DNA from: Planotetraspora kaengkrachanensis
Lineage (GTDB): Bacteria; Actinomycetota; Actinomycetes; Streptosporangiales; Streptosporangiaceae
Length of the DNA: 64,000 bases
Direction of reading: 5' to 3'
NCBI RefSeq assembly: GCF_016862895.1
Contig: NZ_BONV01000017.1
Coordinates: 62,001-126,000 of the forward strand
Translations under genes and position numbers: made by a program
Shown here: in pieces, positions 7,876 through 17,045 of the stretch
Position numbering within the stretch: the first letter of the stretch is position 1
Layout of the letters: every line of letters starts with the position of its first letter
Notes under the pieces: generated by a model
The model's input: only the letters and a program-made list of their open reading frames with translations
The model's database searches: none
Told to the model about the DNA's origin: nothing

Positions 7876-7885
7876 CCGCGGTCGC

Positions 7886-9454
<1,569 letters not shown>

Positions 9455-9665
9455 GGGGTTTCCTCATCTCGCTGGCGGCGAACTTCAGCCCGGTCCGGCG
9501 CCTGTCCCCCGGTCGGCGCGGACCGTGGATCACCAGCATGCCAGCGATCATGTCCGGGATGAAGCCCTGCCTCCGGCGAGATGGGCTCAGGTCCGGAAGT
9601 CGAGCGCCGCCGACACGTCCGGCCGTACGGCCACGGCCGACGGGCGGCCGACCACGGAGGCAGTC

Positions 9666-9721
9666 CGACAGAGCAGGACGACAGAACCGGGCGACAGAGC
9701 AGCGCGACAGAGCAGGGCGAC
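9666..9721. repeat. imperfect short tandem repeats of CGACAGAGCAG
   Basis: The unit CGACAGAGCAG recurs about every 11-17 bp in three good copies and one diverged copy. It lies in the 386-bp intergenic region between the acyl-CoA ligase (minus) and the ribonuclease (plus). Apart from this repeat I see nothing coding in 9455-9840. The role is unknown; a simple-sequence expansion is the plainest reading. Confidence 0.5.
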
Positions 9722-9840
9722 GGCCTGGTGCCGCGAACTGTTCACCGGAGCTTTGGCGATCTTCCCCTTTATCTGACACGGGTTGACGGTGATCCTGACA
9801 AGTGTTCGTCCCCCGGCAGTTCCCCCCACAAGGAGGCTTC

Positions 9841-10254
9841 GTGCACACCCTGCAGCGCCCCCGACTTGCGTGGCCGGCACGGCTCACCGTCATGCTCGCC
9901 GTTCTCACGTCCCTGATCGGCCTGGTCGGCGTCACCCCCGCCGGCGCGTCGGTCTTCAACTCCTGCACCATCTCCCGGTGCGCCGACGCCCGATCGGCCG
10001 ACGCGATCTGGGAGTCCAAGGGCTACCCCACCACCGCCGGCTGGTACACCTGGTCGGGCGGCAAGTACAACTACACTGGCGGACGCTTCCAGAACCGTGA
10101 GGGCCAGCTCCCCAGTGGGGGCACCTACTACGAGTACGACGTCTACTCCCGCAACCGGGGCGCCGCGCGTGACGCGTACCGGATCGTCGTCAACCGCAGC
10201 ACCGGCGTGACCTGGTTCTCTCCGAACCACTACGTCGACTTCTACCGGCTCTAG
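9841..10254 (+). CDS. secreted guanyl-specific ribonuclease (RNase Sa/T1/barnase superfamily), 137 aa
   Basis: The start is GTG 9841, with AAGGAGG ideally placed upstream. Residues 1-36 are a long Sec signal peptide ending in AGAS. The mature domain of about 100 residues matches guanyl-preferring ribonucleases (N1/T1/Sa). The expected catalytic set is visible: Glu98 (YYEYDVY), Arg110, Arg114 and His130 (PNHYVDF), with the same 4- and 16-residue spacings as in RNase Sa. Cys42 and Cys47 may form a disulphide. The enzyme should cleave RNA after G outside the cell. A barstar-family inhibitor gene follows after 7 bp, which supports the assignment. Confidence 0.92.
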   Translation: MHTLQRPRLAWPARLTVMLAVLTSLIGLVGVTPAGASVFNSCTISRCADARSADAIWESKGYPTTAGWYTWSGGKYNYTGGRFQNREGQLPSGGTYYEYDVYSRNRGAARDAYRIVVNRSTGVTWFSPNHYVDFYRL

Positions 10255-10261
10255 GACTTCC

Positions 10262-10639
10262 ATGACATCCGCCGAACGTCCGCTGCCGCCATGGCTGACG
10301 GTGTCCACCGGCCCGGCGCCGGCGGTCGTCGACGGGCGCGAATCCAGGACCCGTGCCGCCTTCTTCGAGGAGGCGGCGCGGGCTCTGCGTCTCCCCGGCT
10401 ACTTCGGCCGCAACTGGGACGCGCTCACCGACTCCCTGCGCGACGCGACGCAGTCCGGGAACGCCGCCATCGTCGTCGAGCACGCCGAGGAGCTGCTGAA
10501 CGCCGAGCCTCCCGAACAGTTCGCCACCTTGCTGGCGGTCCTGGCCGATGCGGCTGACGCCGGGCTGACCGTCGCGTTGCTCACCGGGCCGGACAACGAG
10601 GAACTCCTCCGGCGACGGATCTCCGCAGCCCTGGCCTGA
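10262..10639 (+). CDS. barstar-family ribonuclease inhibitor, 125 aa
   Basis: This matches the barstar fold. The diagnostic segment is FGRNWDALTDSLRDA at about residues 48-62, which includes the GYFG-NWDAL motif and an aspartate that blocks the RNase active site. It is cytoplasmic, with no signal peptide. It begins 7 bp after the secreted RNase and is almost certainly co-transcribed, so it should protect the producer from enzyme not yet exported. An unusual N-terminal extension of about 25 residues precedes the domain. The start is ATG 10262. Confidence 0.92.
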   Translation: MTSAERPLPPWLTVSTGPAPAVVDGRESRTRAAFFEEAARALRLPGYFGRNWDALTDSLRDATQSGNAAIVVEHAEELLNAEPPEQFATLLAVLADAADAGLTVALLTGPDNEELLRRRISAALA

Positions 10640-10672
10640 CCCGGCGCGTGGGAACGCTCGAAAGGAAACGAC

Positions 10673-10730
10673 ACGGCCGGCCGTCGACGTGCCCCGGTTG
10701 AGGAACCGGGACACGCGTACGGCCGGCCGT
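10673..10730. terminator. bidirectional terminator between barstar and GH87 genes
   Basis: The hairpin at 10689-10714 (GTGCCCCGGTT, loop GAGG, AACCGGGACAC, one mismatch) is framed by two identical palindromes ACGGCCGGCCGT at 10673-10684 and 10719-10730, which can pair with each other. It lies between two convergent genes. Confidence 0.75.
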
Positions 10731-10762
10731 CGTTCACGTAGCGGATCGCGCGAGCGCGCCGA

Positions 10763-13700
10763 TCAGCCGCCCGTGATCGTGAACTGCGATCCCGGCTGTT
10801 TCACGATGTCGCCCTTGGCCGAGTTGGTGATGGTCACGTTCGTCAGCGTCGCGTTGCCGCGTGCGCCGCTCATGGCCAGGATCCCCGCACCGTTGTTCGA
10901 CTTGTCGATCTTCACATTGGTGATCGCGACGTTCGGCATGTTGCCGCCGCCCGTCTTGAACTGGATGCCGTCGTAGGTCGAGTCGTAGATGTCGGTGTCG
11001 CGGATGGTGACCCCGGTGATGTCCAGGCTCGACGGGAACAGCGTGATGGCGCCGAACTCCTGATCCTCGTTCCAGAAGACGCCGCCGCCACGGTAGATGG
11101 CGTTGTTGGCGATCAGCGTGGTCCCCGAGAAGGGCAGGGGACTGTGGTCGGTCGCCAGCATGATGCCCGGGTAGTTCATGGTGTCGTAGATCAGGTTGTT
11201 CTCGATCGAGTTGTCGTAGCCGCCGTAGATCGCGATGCCGTTCGCGCGCCAGGGCAGCTGGATGGTGTTGTTGACGAAGTGGTTGTCGTGGGTGTTGTCG
11301 ACGACCCGGTCCTTCACGGCCTGGTTGGCCCAGACCGCCAGGGCGTCGTCGCCGGTGGTGCGGAACGACGAGTTGAACACCTTGGAGTTGCGCGTGCCGT
11401 TGGTGAAGTTGATGCCGTCGGCGTAGGTGTCGCGGATGCGCATGCCGCTGAACTCGAGCCCGTCGCCGGGGCCCCAAAGGGCGGGGATGTTGTCGTAGTC
11501 GCGGCCGACCCAGACACCCACGTTGGCGTGCTCGATCCACACGTTGGAGATCTTGGTGTTCTTGCCGAACCGCCCGTTCAGGCCGACGCCGCCCTCGTCG
11601 TTGCCGTCGCCGCCGCGGATGCGGCCCGAGCCGAAGATGGCGATGTCGGAGATCTGGACGTTGTCGTCGATGTCGAAACCGAAGTTGCCCTCGTGCGGGT
11701 GGTTGATGCCGCCCACCACGTCCTGCGGCTCGGTCAGGGTGTACAGCTGGGAGTGCCACATGCCCGCGCCGCGGATCGTCACGTTGCTGATTCCCACCTG
11801 GTTGTACTGACCCCGGTTCAGCGGGTCGTCGGTGAGGATCTTCTGCTCCTGGCGCCACTGCCCCGCCGGGATCCACACGCAGCTGATGACGCCGTTCTGG
11901 TCGTCCGTCACCGCCCGCTGGATGGCTGTGGTGTCGTCGAGCCCGTCGTTCGGCACCGCGCCGTAGGCCGTGATCGAGGTGCAGCCGGCCGGCTGGCTCG
12001 CCGGAGGCGCCACCTGCTCCAGGTCGATGAGGTCGATGATGTAGAAGGACGCCGTGTCGGTCGCGTCGCGCTGCAATCTGAACTTGGTGCCCGCCGGGTA
12101 GGACTGCGGGAGCAGCGCGTGCGCCTCGTCGAACAACCGCCGGGCGTCGGCCTGCGGAGTGTTCGTCAGCGCCTCCGGCCCGTCGGTGTTGCCGTACAGC
12201 CAGCTGTGCTTGGACGAGAGGGTCAGCTTCTGGGCGAAGGCGCCGTTGACGTAGAGGCTGATCGTGGCGTCGATGCCGCCGCCGTTCGGGGCGTCGGGAA
12301 TCGAGTTGCGCACCACGATCGAGTTGGTGGCGTTGGTCGAGGTGAACTCGACGAACTGCCCGGTGCTGTTCAGCCGTACGGACTGGCGGCCGGACGACTC
12401 CGTGGCGAAGTTGGTGTGCCCGAAGGTGCGCAACGGGTCGGCCGTGAGCAGGGTGCCCTGGTAACTGGCGTTCTCCGCCTCGTACTCGACCCATGGGACC
12501 GCCGCCCCGCGCCCGACGACGATGGCCTGGGAGAACGAGTTGTTGGTCTCGTTGGTCTCGGATACGACGCCGGTCGCGTCGGCGGTCGCGGTGATGGTGG
12601 CTCCGCCCGCGGTGGCCGTCCAGGTGCCGCTGACGGCCACGTTGACCGTGGCTCCGGCGGCGATCGACGCCGTGTTGGTGTTGAGTGTCGTGCCGCCCAC
12701 GGCGACGCGGGTCACCGTGGTCGTGCCGGAGGCTGTGGTGCCGCGGTTCTTCACCGCCACGGTGAACGACACCGCCGCGCCGACCGCCGGGTTCGGCGGG
12801 TTGGAGCTGATGCTGAGGACCTGCAGGTCGGGGCCGGGAGCCTGGGCGACCACCAGTTGGGAGGCCGCGGTGTAGAGGTTGTTGGTCTCGTTGGTCTCGA
12901 AGACCGTGTTGTCGGCGTCGACCCGGGCGCTGACGGCATAGCTGCCCTCGCCCCGGGTGCCGATGCTCTGCGTGACCGTGGTGGTGGCGCCTGCGGCGAG
13001 CGCGGGGATGTTCGCGGTGCCGACCAGAGCGCCGCCCAGGTTGAAGTTCACGGTGTCGGCGGCGGAGGCCGCGGTGCCCGCGTTCCTGACCGTGGCCGAC
13101 AGGGTGATCGCGCTGGTCTCGTTCGGGGAGGCCGGGGTCCACGACAGGTCGGTGACGGTGAGGTCGGGGTTGGGTGCCGGGGTGCCGAAGACCTGGAACT
13201 CGGCGACCTGCCCGGCCGGAGCGCCGGTGTTGGAGGTGATCCGCAACTGCACGTCGGCGACCCGCGCAGTAACCGGGATCGTCACCGTGTTACCCGAAGC
13301 CGGATTGAACACATACGGCGCCGCGGCGACCAGACTGGTGAAACCGGACGCGCTCTGCTCACGGCCGAGAACCTGGATGGTCTGGGTACGGGTGCCCCAC
13401 GCGCTGTCGGGGTTGAGCTTGACCACGACCCGGTTGACGTCGGCGTTGGCACCCAACCCGACGGCCAGCGTGCTCGGATAGGAACCGCTCGCGCCCTCCC
13501 AGTACGTCGCCAGATTGTCGTCGACGGCGTTGGCCGGCACGAACGTGAAGACCGACCCCGACGCGGTGACCTGCTTACCCACGGCCAGGTTGGAGCCGCC
13601 GCCCCCGCCGCTGCCGGTGCGGGTCACGGTGTTGCTGTCGGCCGACTGCTTACCGGAGGCGTCCTTGGCCCGCACCGTGTAGGACACCGTGGCCGTGGTG

Positions 13701-14404
13701 GGCTGGGTGTCGGTGTAGGTCAGCACGTTGCCCGCGACACTGGCGCGCAGCGCGTTGTTGGCGTAGACGTCGTACCCGGTCACGCCCACGTCGTCGGTGG
13801 AGGCGCCCCAGGTCAGGCGGATCTGACCGGAGGCGGGCTCGGTGAAGGCCAGGTTCGACGGCGCACTCGGCGCCTGGGTGTCGCCGGTCACCGGCCCGTA
13901 CACCTCGAACTCGGAGATCTGACCGGCCGGCCATCCGGTGTTGCCGGTGATGTTCACCCGCACATATCGGGTGGTCGTCGCGGTGAAGTTGATCGTCACC
14001 GTGTTACCGGTCGCCGGGTTGAAGGTGTACCCGGCCGAACCCACCGTCGTGGTCGACGGCGGACTCGACGTGCCGGTCAGGACCGACAACGTCTGCGTCC
14101 TGGTCTGCCACGCGCTGGGTGCGGGGACCTTCAGCACCACCTGGTTCACGCTGACGGCCGACCCGAGGTCCACCTGGATCCACTGCGGGAACGCGTTGTT
14201 CGCGCTCTCCCAATAGGTGTTCTGGTTGCCGTCGTTGGCGTTGCCCGCCTGGTAGACGTCCGCGAAACTGCTCGCCGTGACGGTCTTGCCGGCCGCCAGA
14301 TTCGGACCCGCGGCCGAGGCCGGTAACACCGGACCCGCCAAAACGAGCAGACCGGCCGCGAGCAACGCCGCGACCAGCCGTAGAACAGGATGCCTTTTGC
14401 TCAT
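10763..14404 (-). CDS. secreted multidomain alpha-1,3-glucanase / mycodextranase (GH87), 1213 aa
   Basis: The signal peptide occupies about residues 1-31. Then follow an F5/8-type C (discoidin) domain (33-172), a fibronectin III domain (178-262), a Gly linker, a second discoidin domain (271-411), two CARDB domains (413-630), a carbohydrate-binding beta-sandwich beginning VEYEAENASYQG (637-800) and a C-terminal right-handed beta-helix (805-1213). The helix carries Asp-rich turns typical of GH87, for example DGINFTNGTRNSKVFNSSF and TTGDDALAVW, where catalytic aspartates are expected. The enzyme should hydrolyse alpha-1,3-glucan of fungal walls or biofilms outside the cell. A palindrome 255 bp upstream of the start is a likely operator. 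Confidence 0.9.
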   Translation of the reverse strand: MSKRHPVLRLVAALLAAGLLVLAGPVLPASAAGPNLAAGKTVTASSFADVYQAGNANDGNQNTYWESANNAFPQWIQVDLGSAVSVNQVVLKVPAPSAWQTRTQTLSVLTGTSSPPSTTTVGSAGYTFNPATGNTVTINFTATTTRYVRVNITGNTGWPAGQISEFEVYGPVTGDTQAPSAPSNLAFTEPASGQIRLTWGASTDDVGVTGYDVYANNALRASVAGNVLTYTDTQPTTATVSYTVRAKDASGKQSADSNTVTRTGSGGGGGSNLAVGKQVTASGSVFTFVPANAVDDNLATYWEGASGSYPSTLAVGLGANADVNRVVVKLNPDSAWGTRTQTIQVLGREQSASGFTSLVAAAPYVFNPASGNTVTIPVTARVADVQLRITSNTGAPAGQVAEFQVFGTPAPNPDLTVTDLSWTPASPNETSAITLSATVRNAGTAASAADTVNFNLGGALVGTANIPALAAGATTTVTQSIGTRGEGSYAVSARVDADNTVFETNETNNLYTAASQLVVAQAPGPDLQVLSISSNPPNPAVGAAVSFTVAVKNRGTTASGTTTVTRVAVGGTTLNTNTASIAAGATVNVAVSGTWTATAGGATITATADATGVVSETNETNNSFSQAIVVGRGAAVPWVEYEAENASYQGTLLTADPLRTFGHTNFATESSGRQSVRLNSTGQFVEFTSTNATNSIVVRNSIPDAPNGGGIDATISLYVNGAFAQKLTLSSKHSWLYGNTDGPEALTNTPQADARRLFDEAHALLPQSYPAGTKFRLQRDATDTASFYIIDLIDLEQVAPPASQPAGCTSITAYGAVPNDGLDDTTAIQRAVTDDQNGVISCVWIPAGQWRQEQKILTDDPLNRGQYNQVGISNVTIRGAGMWHSQLYTLTEPQDVVGGINHPHEGNFGFDIDDNVQISDIAIFGSGRIRGGDGNDEGGVGLNGRFGKNTKISNVWIEHANVGVWVGRDYDNIPALWGPGDGLEFSGMRIRDTYADGINFTNGTRNSKVFNSSFRTTGDDALAVWANQAVKDRVVDNTHDNHFVNNTIQLPWRANGIAIYGGYDNSIENNLIYDTMNYPGIMLATDHSPLPFSGTTLIANNAIYRGGGVFWNEDQEFGAITLFPSSLDITGVTIRDTDIYDSTYDGIQFKTGGGNMPNVAITNVKIDKSNNGAGILAMSGARGNATLTNVTITNSAKGDIVKQPGSQFTITGG

Positions 14405-14658
14405 TGCGTTCTCTATCTCTCGTCAGGGACGCAGGGGCGGCGCAGAGCCGTGGTGGGGGTGCTGATCTCAACGCGGAGCTTCGTCAACGCAGAGTGAGGA
14501 AAGCGCTGGTCGGTGCCGCCTGGGGCGGCGACCGGCCACGCAATGCGGTAGCCGACATCACCGGGGGCCTCCATGGGGGATGGGGGCGGGGCCGGGTGCA
14601 CGGACGCAGTGCGCTCCAACCAGAAGTTGCGGAGAATAGAGAGAAATGAACAGTTATT

Positions 14659-14673
14659 TGCAAGAATCTTGCA
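14659..14673. promoter_or_regulatory. palindromic operator TGCAAGAATCTTGCA
   Basis: This is a perfect 7-1-7 palindrome in an AT-richer stretch, 255 bp before the GH87 start codon. TGCAAG/CTTGCA half sites are the type bound by LacI-family sugar regulators in front of amylase and maltose genes of streptomycetes (family knowledge). Control of the glucanase by such a regulator is inferred. Confidence 0.6.
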
Positions 14674-14811
14674 GGACGTTGCCCAAAGGTTACTTTTACG
14701 CTTCGGTCACGTCAACTGTTAGGAAGCGGCTTTCTACGCCGAGTTCTGAGCCGGTTTCTGTGCTACTTCAGGGCGCCGCCTCAGTGCCGCCTCGGCGCGA
14801 CGGTTTCTGTA

Positions 14812-14835
14812 CCGGGCCCCTCCCGCGAGGCCCGG
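14812..14835 (-). terminator. probable terminator of the MerR/CMD operon
   Basis: The inverted repeat CCGGGCC/GGCCCGG lies at 14812-14818 and 14829-14835 with a 10-nt loop, 25 bp beyond the stop of the decarboxylase gene. There is no T run. Confidence 0.55.
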
Positions 14836-14859
14836 CACGGAAACGGCCGCACAGAACGG

Positions 14860-15279
14860 CTACTCCGCCTCAGCGGAAGGGAGCAGACCGCGTTCGGCGA
14901 ACACCTTCTTGGCGACGAACGTGGCGTTGAGCGCCCTGGGGATGCCGCAGTAGACGGCGGCGTGCAACAGCGCCTCGATGACCTCTTCGGGGGTGAGGCC
15001 GACGTTCAGGGCGGCGTTGATGTGCACCTCGAGCTGGGGCTCGCAACCGCCGAGGGCCGTGAGCACGCCGAGGGTGACCAGCTGCCGGTCGGGCGGCACC
15101 AGGCCCGGGCGGGCGTAGATGTCGCCGAAGGCCCAGGCCACGACCTGGTGACCGAGCTCGGGAGAGATGTCGGCCAGAGAATCGATCACTCTCTGGCCGC
15201 CCTCCCCGTCGATGCGGGTGAGGATCTCGAAGCCGCGGGCGAAACGATCCTGGCGGGTCTCAGCGGGGGAGGTGGTCAT
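14860..15279 (-). CDS. carboxymuconolactone decarboxylase family protein, 139 aa
   Basis: This is an all-helical CMD/AhpD-fold protein. The core segment runs VTLGVLTALGGCEPQLEVHI, followed by GLTPEEVIEALLHAAVYCGIPRALN, which contains the conserved Glu, Cys and His positions of the CMD family; the spacing is CMD-like rather than a CxxC AhpD. The length is normal for the family. Its start overlaps the stop of the upstream MerR gene by 4 bp (ATGA), so the two form an operon and the enzyme is probably induced by what the MerR protein senses. The substrate may be a lactone or reactive carbonyl, but this is open. Confidence 0.9.
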   Translation of the reverse strand: MTTSPAETRQDRFARGFEILTRIDGEGGQRVIDSLADISPELGHQVVAWAFGDIYARPGLVPPDRQLVTLGVLTALGGCEPQLEVHINAALNVGLTPEEVIEALLHAAVYCGIPRALNATFVAKKVFAERGLLPSAEAE

Positions 15280-15692
15280 GCGTGATCCGTTTCCTGCTGC
15301 GGGGACAGCAGCCGTTCGTAGTGGTCGATCTTCCGGTCCAGCGCGTCCGCGTTCTCCCGCAGCGTCCTGATGCGCTCGTCGAGCTCGCTGCGGTGTTCGC
15401 GGAGAAGGGCCAGCCGATCGGCGACCGTGGCATCGCCGACGGCTCGCAGCCGGGCGAACCGCTGCATGTAGACGATGGACATCCCCGTCGTGCGCAACCG
15501 CAGCAGGAACTCCACCCAGTCGACGTCGGTCACCGCGTAGCGCCGCTGGTTGCCGGCACTACGCCCGATCGGCTCGATCAGCCCCGCCTTCTCGTAGTAG
15601 CGCAGAGTGTCGGCCGACAATCCGGTGCGCTCAGCCATCCGGGCGATGGTGAGTGGTTCCGGCTGCTGCGAGAAGGCGTCTTCGCTGTTCAC
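15276..15692 (-). CDS. MerR-family transcriptional regulator, 138 aa
   Basis: The N-terminal winged helix-turn-helix is clear (LTIARMAERTGLSADTLRYY, then EKAGLI) and is followed by the RYAVTDVDWVEFLLRLRTTGMS segment and a long dimerisation coiled coil from about residue 80 to 130. There are no cysteines suited to metal binding, so it belongs with the non-metal members (NmlR/AdhR-like, which sense aldehydes or redox stress). It heads an operon with the CMD-family gene. Its own promoter has the 19-bp spacer typical of MerR control, and the predicted transcript starts at the ATG. Confidence 0.92.
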   Translation of the reverse strand: MNSEDAFSQQPEPLTIARMAERTGLSADTLRYYEKAGLIEPIGRSAGNQRRYAVTDVDWVEFLLRLRTTGMSIVYMQRFARLRAVGDATVADRLALLREHRSELDERIRTLRENADALDRKIDHYERLLSPQQETDHA

Positions 15693-15698
15693 GAAGTG

Positions 15699-15729
15699 AC
15701 ACTAGAACTTGGAGTGCACTCCAGGTCAA
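15699..15729 (-). promoter_or_regulatory. MerR-type promoter with 19-bp spacer and internal palindrome
   Basis: On the minus strand, -35 TTGACC (15724-15729) and -10 TAGTGT (15699-15704) are separated by 19 bp. The spacer contains the perfect palindrome TGGAGTGCACTCCA (15710-15723). This is the classical MerR architecture. The -10 ends 6 bp before the ATG at 15692, so the mRNA is probably leaderless. Confidence 0.8.
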
Positions 15730-15857
15730 ACGCCGCGTTTCTGGACGAACTCCTCTATTTCGTGAGAGCCCGCCTGCCGAGGGGCGTCCTTCAGGACCGC
15801 TATCTACGTCCGCTCCGGATTTGCCGAAGCGTCGGTCATGTGGCTTCGATTGACCCC

Positions 15858-16961
15858 ATGCCCCGTCCGTTCTCCCCCCTTGTGAACCGCTTTCGACCGA
15901 TCCGCCGAACGACCGTCACCGTCCTGACGACCCTGGTGCTCAGCACTCTGGCACTGACCGGCTGCACCGGTCCGGCCGAGCCTCCGTCGTTGCCCCCCGC
16001 CGGCGTCTACGACCACGGCCCGGCGAATGAGGACTCATCGGCCAAGCCGGCCCCGACCGACGGCCCGGCCGGGGCCGTCACGCAGCCGCTGCGGGCGGCC
16101 GGCTGGTTCTGCGCACAGGTCAGAGCCAATGCGGACGGCCGCGCGCTGTGGTGCAGGATCGCTCGCCGCGACGAGGCGGACATGGTCCATGCGCAGACGG
16201 CGGAGTTCCTGCTCGACCACGACGACCGGCTCGCCTGGGCGTGGTTTCCGCCTCCCCAGCCGTCGGTGGACGACGAGGGGTGGGATCAGGTTCCCGCCGC
16301 CGCGGCACCGGCGCTGGCCGCTATCTGGCCCGACGCCCGTGACCGTGTACGGCAGGAGATCGGCGACTTCGACCGCGACCTCCAGGACCACAAGGGGCCG
16401 TTCAAGGACGGGTTGCCCCGGGTGGACTGGCAGGACGAGCACGCGGACTACGACTACTCCTCGATCGACGGGCTGATCGTCACCGCCAGGGACGCCTCCG
16501 TACGGCGCTGGCCGTTCGGCGGCGAGCACTACGCGACCACGATGAGCTCAGCCGTGGGCGACCTTCGCGCGGGTGGTTACGACTGCTTCTATCCGCCTCA
16601 GCAGAGCTGCAACCGTCCCCAGTCGAACGGCTACTTCCGGGTCGGCCTCCGTGGCGATCAGATCGTCTCGGCCCAGTTCGGCATCGGCAGCCTGATCGAG
16701 TCGGGACGGCAGAAGCATCCGCTCAGTCAGGAGTTCCCGCACGGGCTCACCTTTCTCACCGACGCGGTCCGCGGGCCCGTCACCGAGCGCATCGAGCAGT
16801 CCCGGAAGACCGGCACCAGCTTCGCCGGCATCGTGGCCGGAACGATTGTGATCATCGACGCGAGTCGCGGCGCCGTCCACGACGACGACCTCGTCGCGTA
16901 CTTCGACATCCAGATCGGCGTGTCGCTGACCGCGACCCACGGCTGGTTGCCGCAGTCCTGA
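15858..16961 (+). CDS. lipoprotein of unknown function, 367 aa
   Basis: A Tat/Sec-like basic N-terminus (RFRPIRRTT) leads into a hydrophobic segment and lipobox LTGC (Cys about residue 36), so this is a lipid-anchored surface protein. A Pro/Ala/Asp-rich linker follows to about residue 70, then a globular domain with several Trp and four Cys (ADGRALWCRI, YDCFYPPQQSCN). The C-terminal segment, from about 290, is a predicted beta-rich repeat with many acidic residues. I do not recognise the family. The start ATG 15858 is the first in frame with the signal sequence. A strong hairpin terminator follows. Confidence 0.75.
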   Translation: MPRPFSPLVNRFRPIRRTTVTVLTTLVLSTLALTGCTGPAEPPSLPPAGVYDHGPANEDSSAKPAPTDGPAGAVTQPLRAAGWFCAQVRANADGRALWCRIARRDEADMVHAQTAEFLLDHDDRLAWAWFPPPQPSVDDEGWDQVPAAAAPALAAIWPDARDRVRQEIGDFDRDLQDHKGPFKDGLPRVDWQDEHADYDYSSIDGLIVTARDASVRRWPFGGEHYATTMSSAVGDLRAGGYDCFYPPQQSCNRPQSNGYFRVGLRGDQIVSAQFGIGSLIESGRQKHPLSQEFPHGLTFLTDAVRGPVTERIEQSRKTGTSFAGIVAGTIVIIDASRGAVHDDDLVAYFDIQIGVSLTATHGWLPQS

Positions 16962-16987
16962 GCGACCACCCTGACGTGACGATTGAA

Positions 16988-17020
16988 AAGCCCCTTCCCT
17001 GATTCGCGGGGAAGGGGCTT
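16988..17020. terminator. 12-bp perfect hairpin between convergent genes
   Basis: Arms AAGCCCCTTCCC (16988-16999) and GGGAAGGGGCTT (17009-17020) flank a 9-nt loop. It lies between the lipoprotein gene and the RTX-like gene and could serve both. It closely resembles the terminator at tRNA-Ser. Confidence 0.85.
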
Positions 17021-17045
17021 CGCTCGTGTCGGCGAGCGCCGTCCG

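Larger units (their letters stand above)
14405..14859. other. intergenic region upstream of GH87 gene
   Basis: No gene is seen in these 455 bp. They hold the 5' regulatory region of the GH87 gene, with an AT-richer block at about 14640-14720 containing a perfect palindrome, and a terminator-like hairpin near 14812-14835 for the carboxymuconolactone decarboxylase gene. Confidence 0.6.

Noticed and set aside
11144-14326. A 1060-codon open frame on the plus strand
   Set aside because: It is antisense to the GH87 gene. Its product is dominated by Val/Gly/Arg/Asp without domains, the usual effect of high G+C codon bias on the opposite strand.
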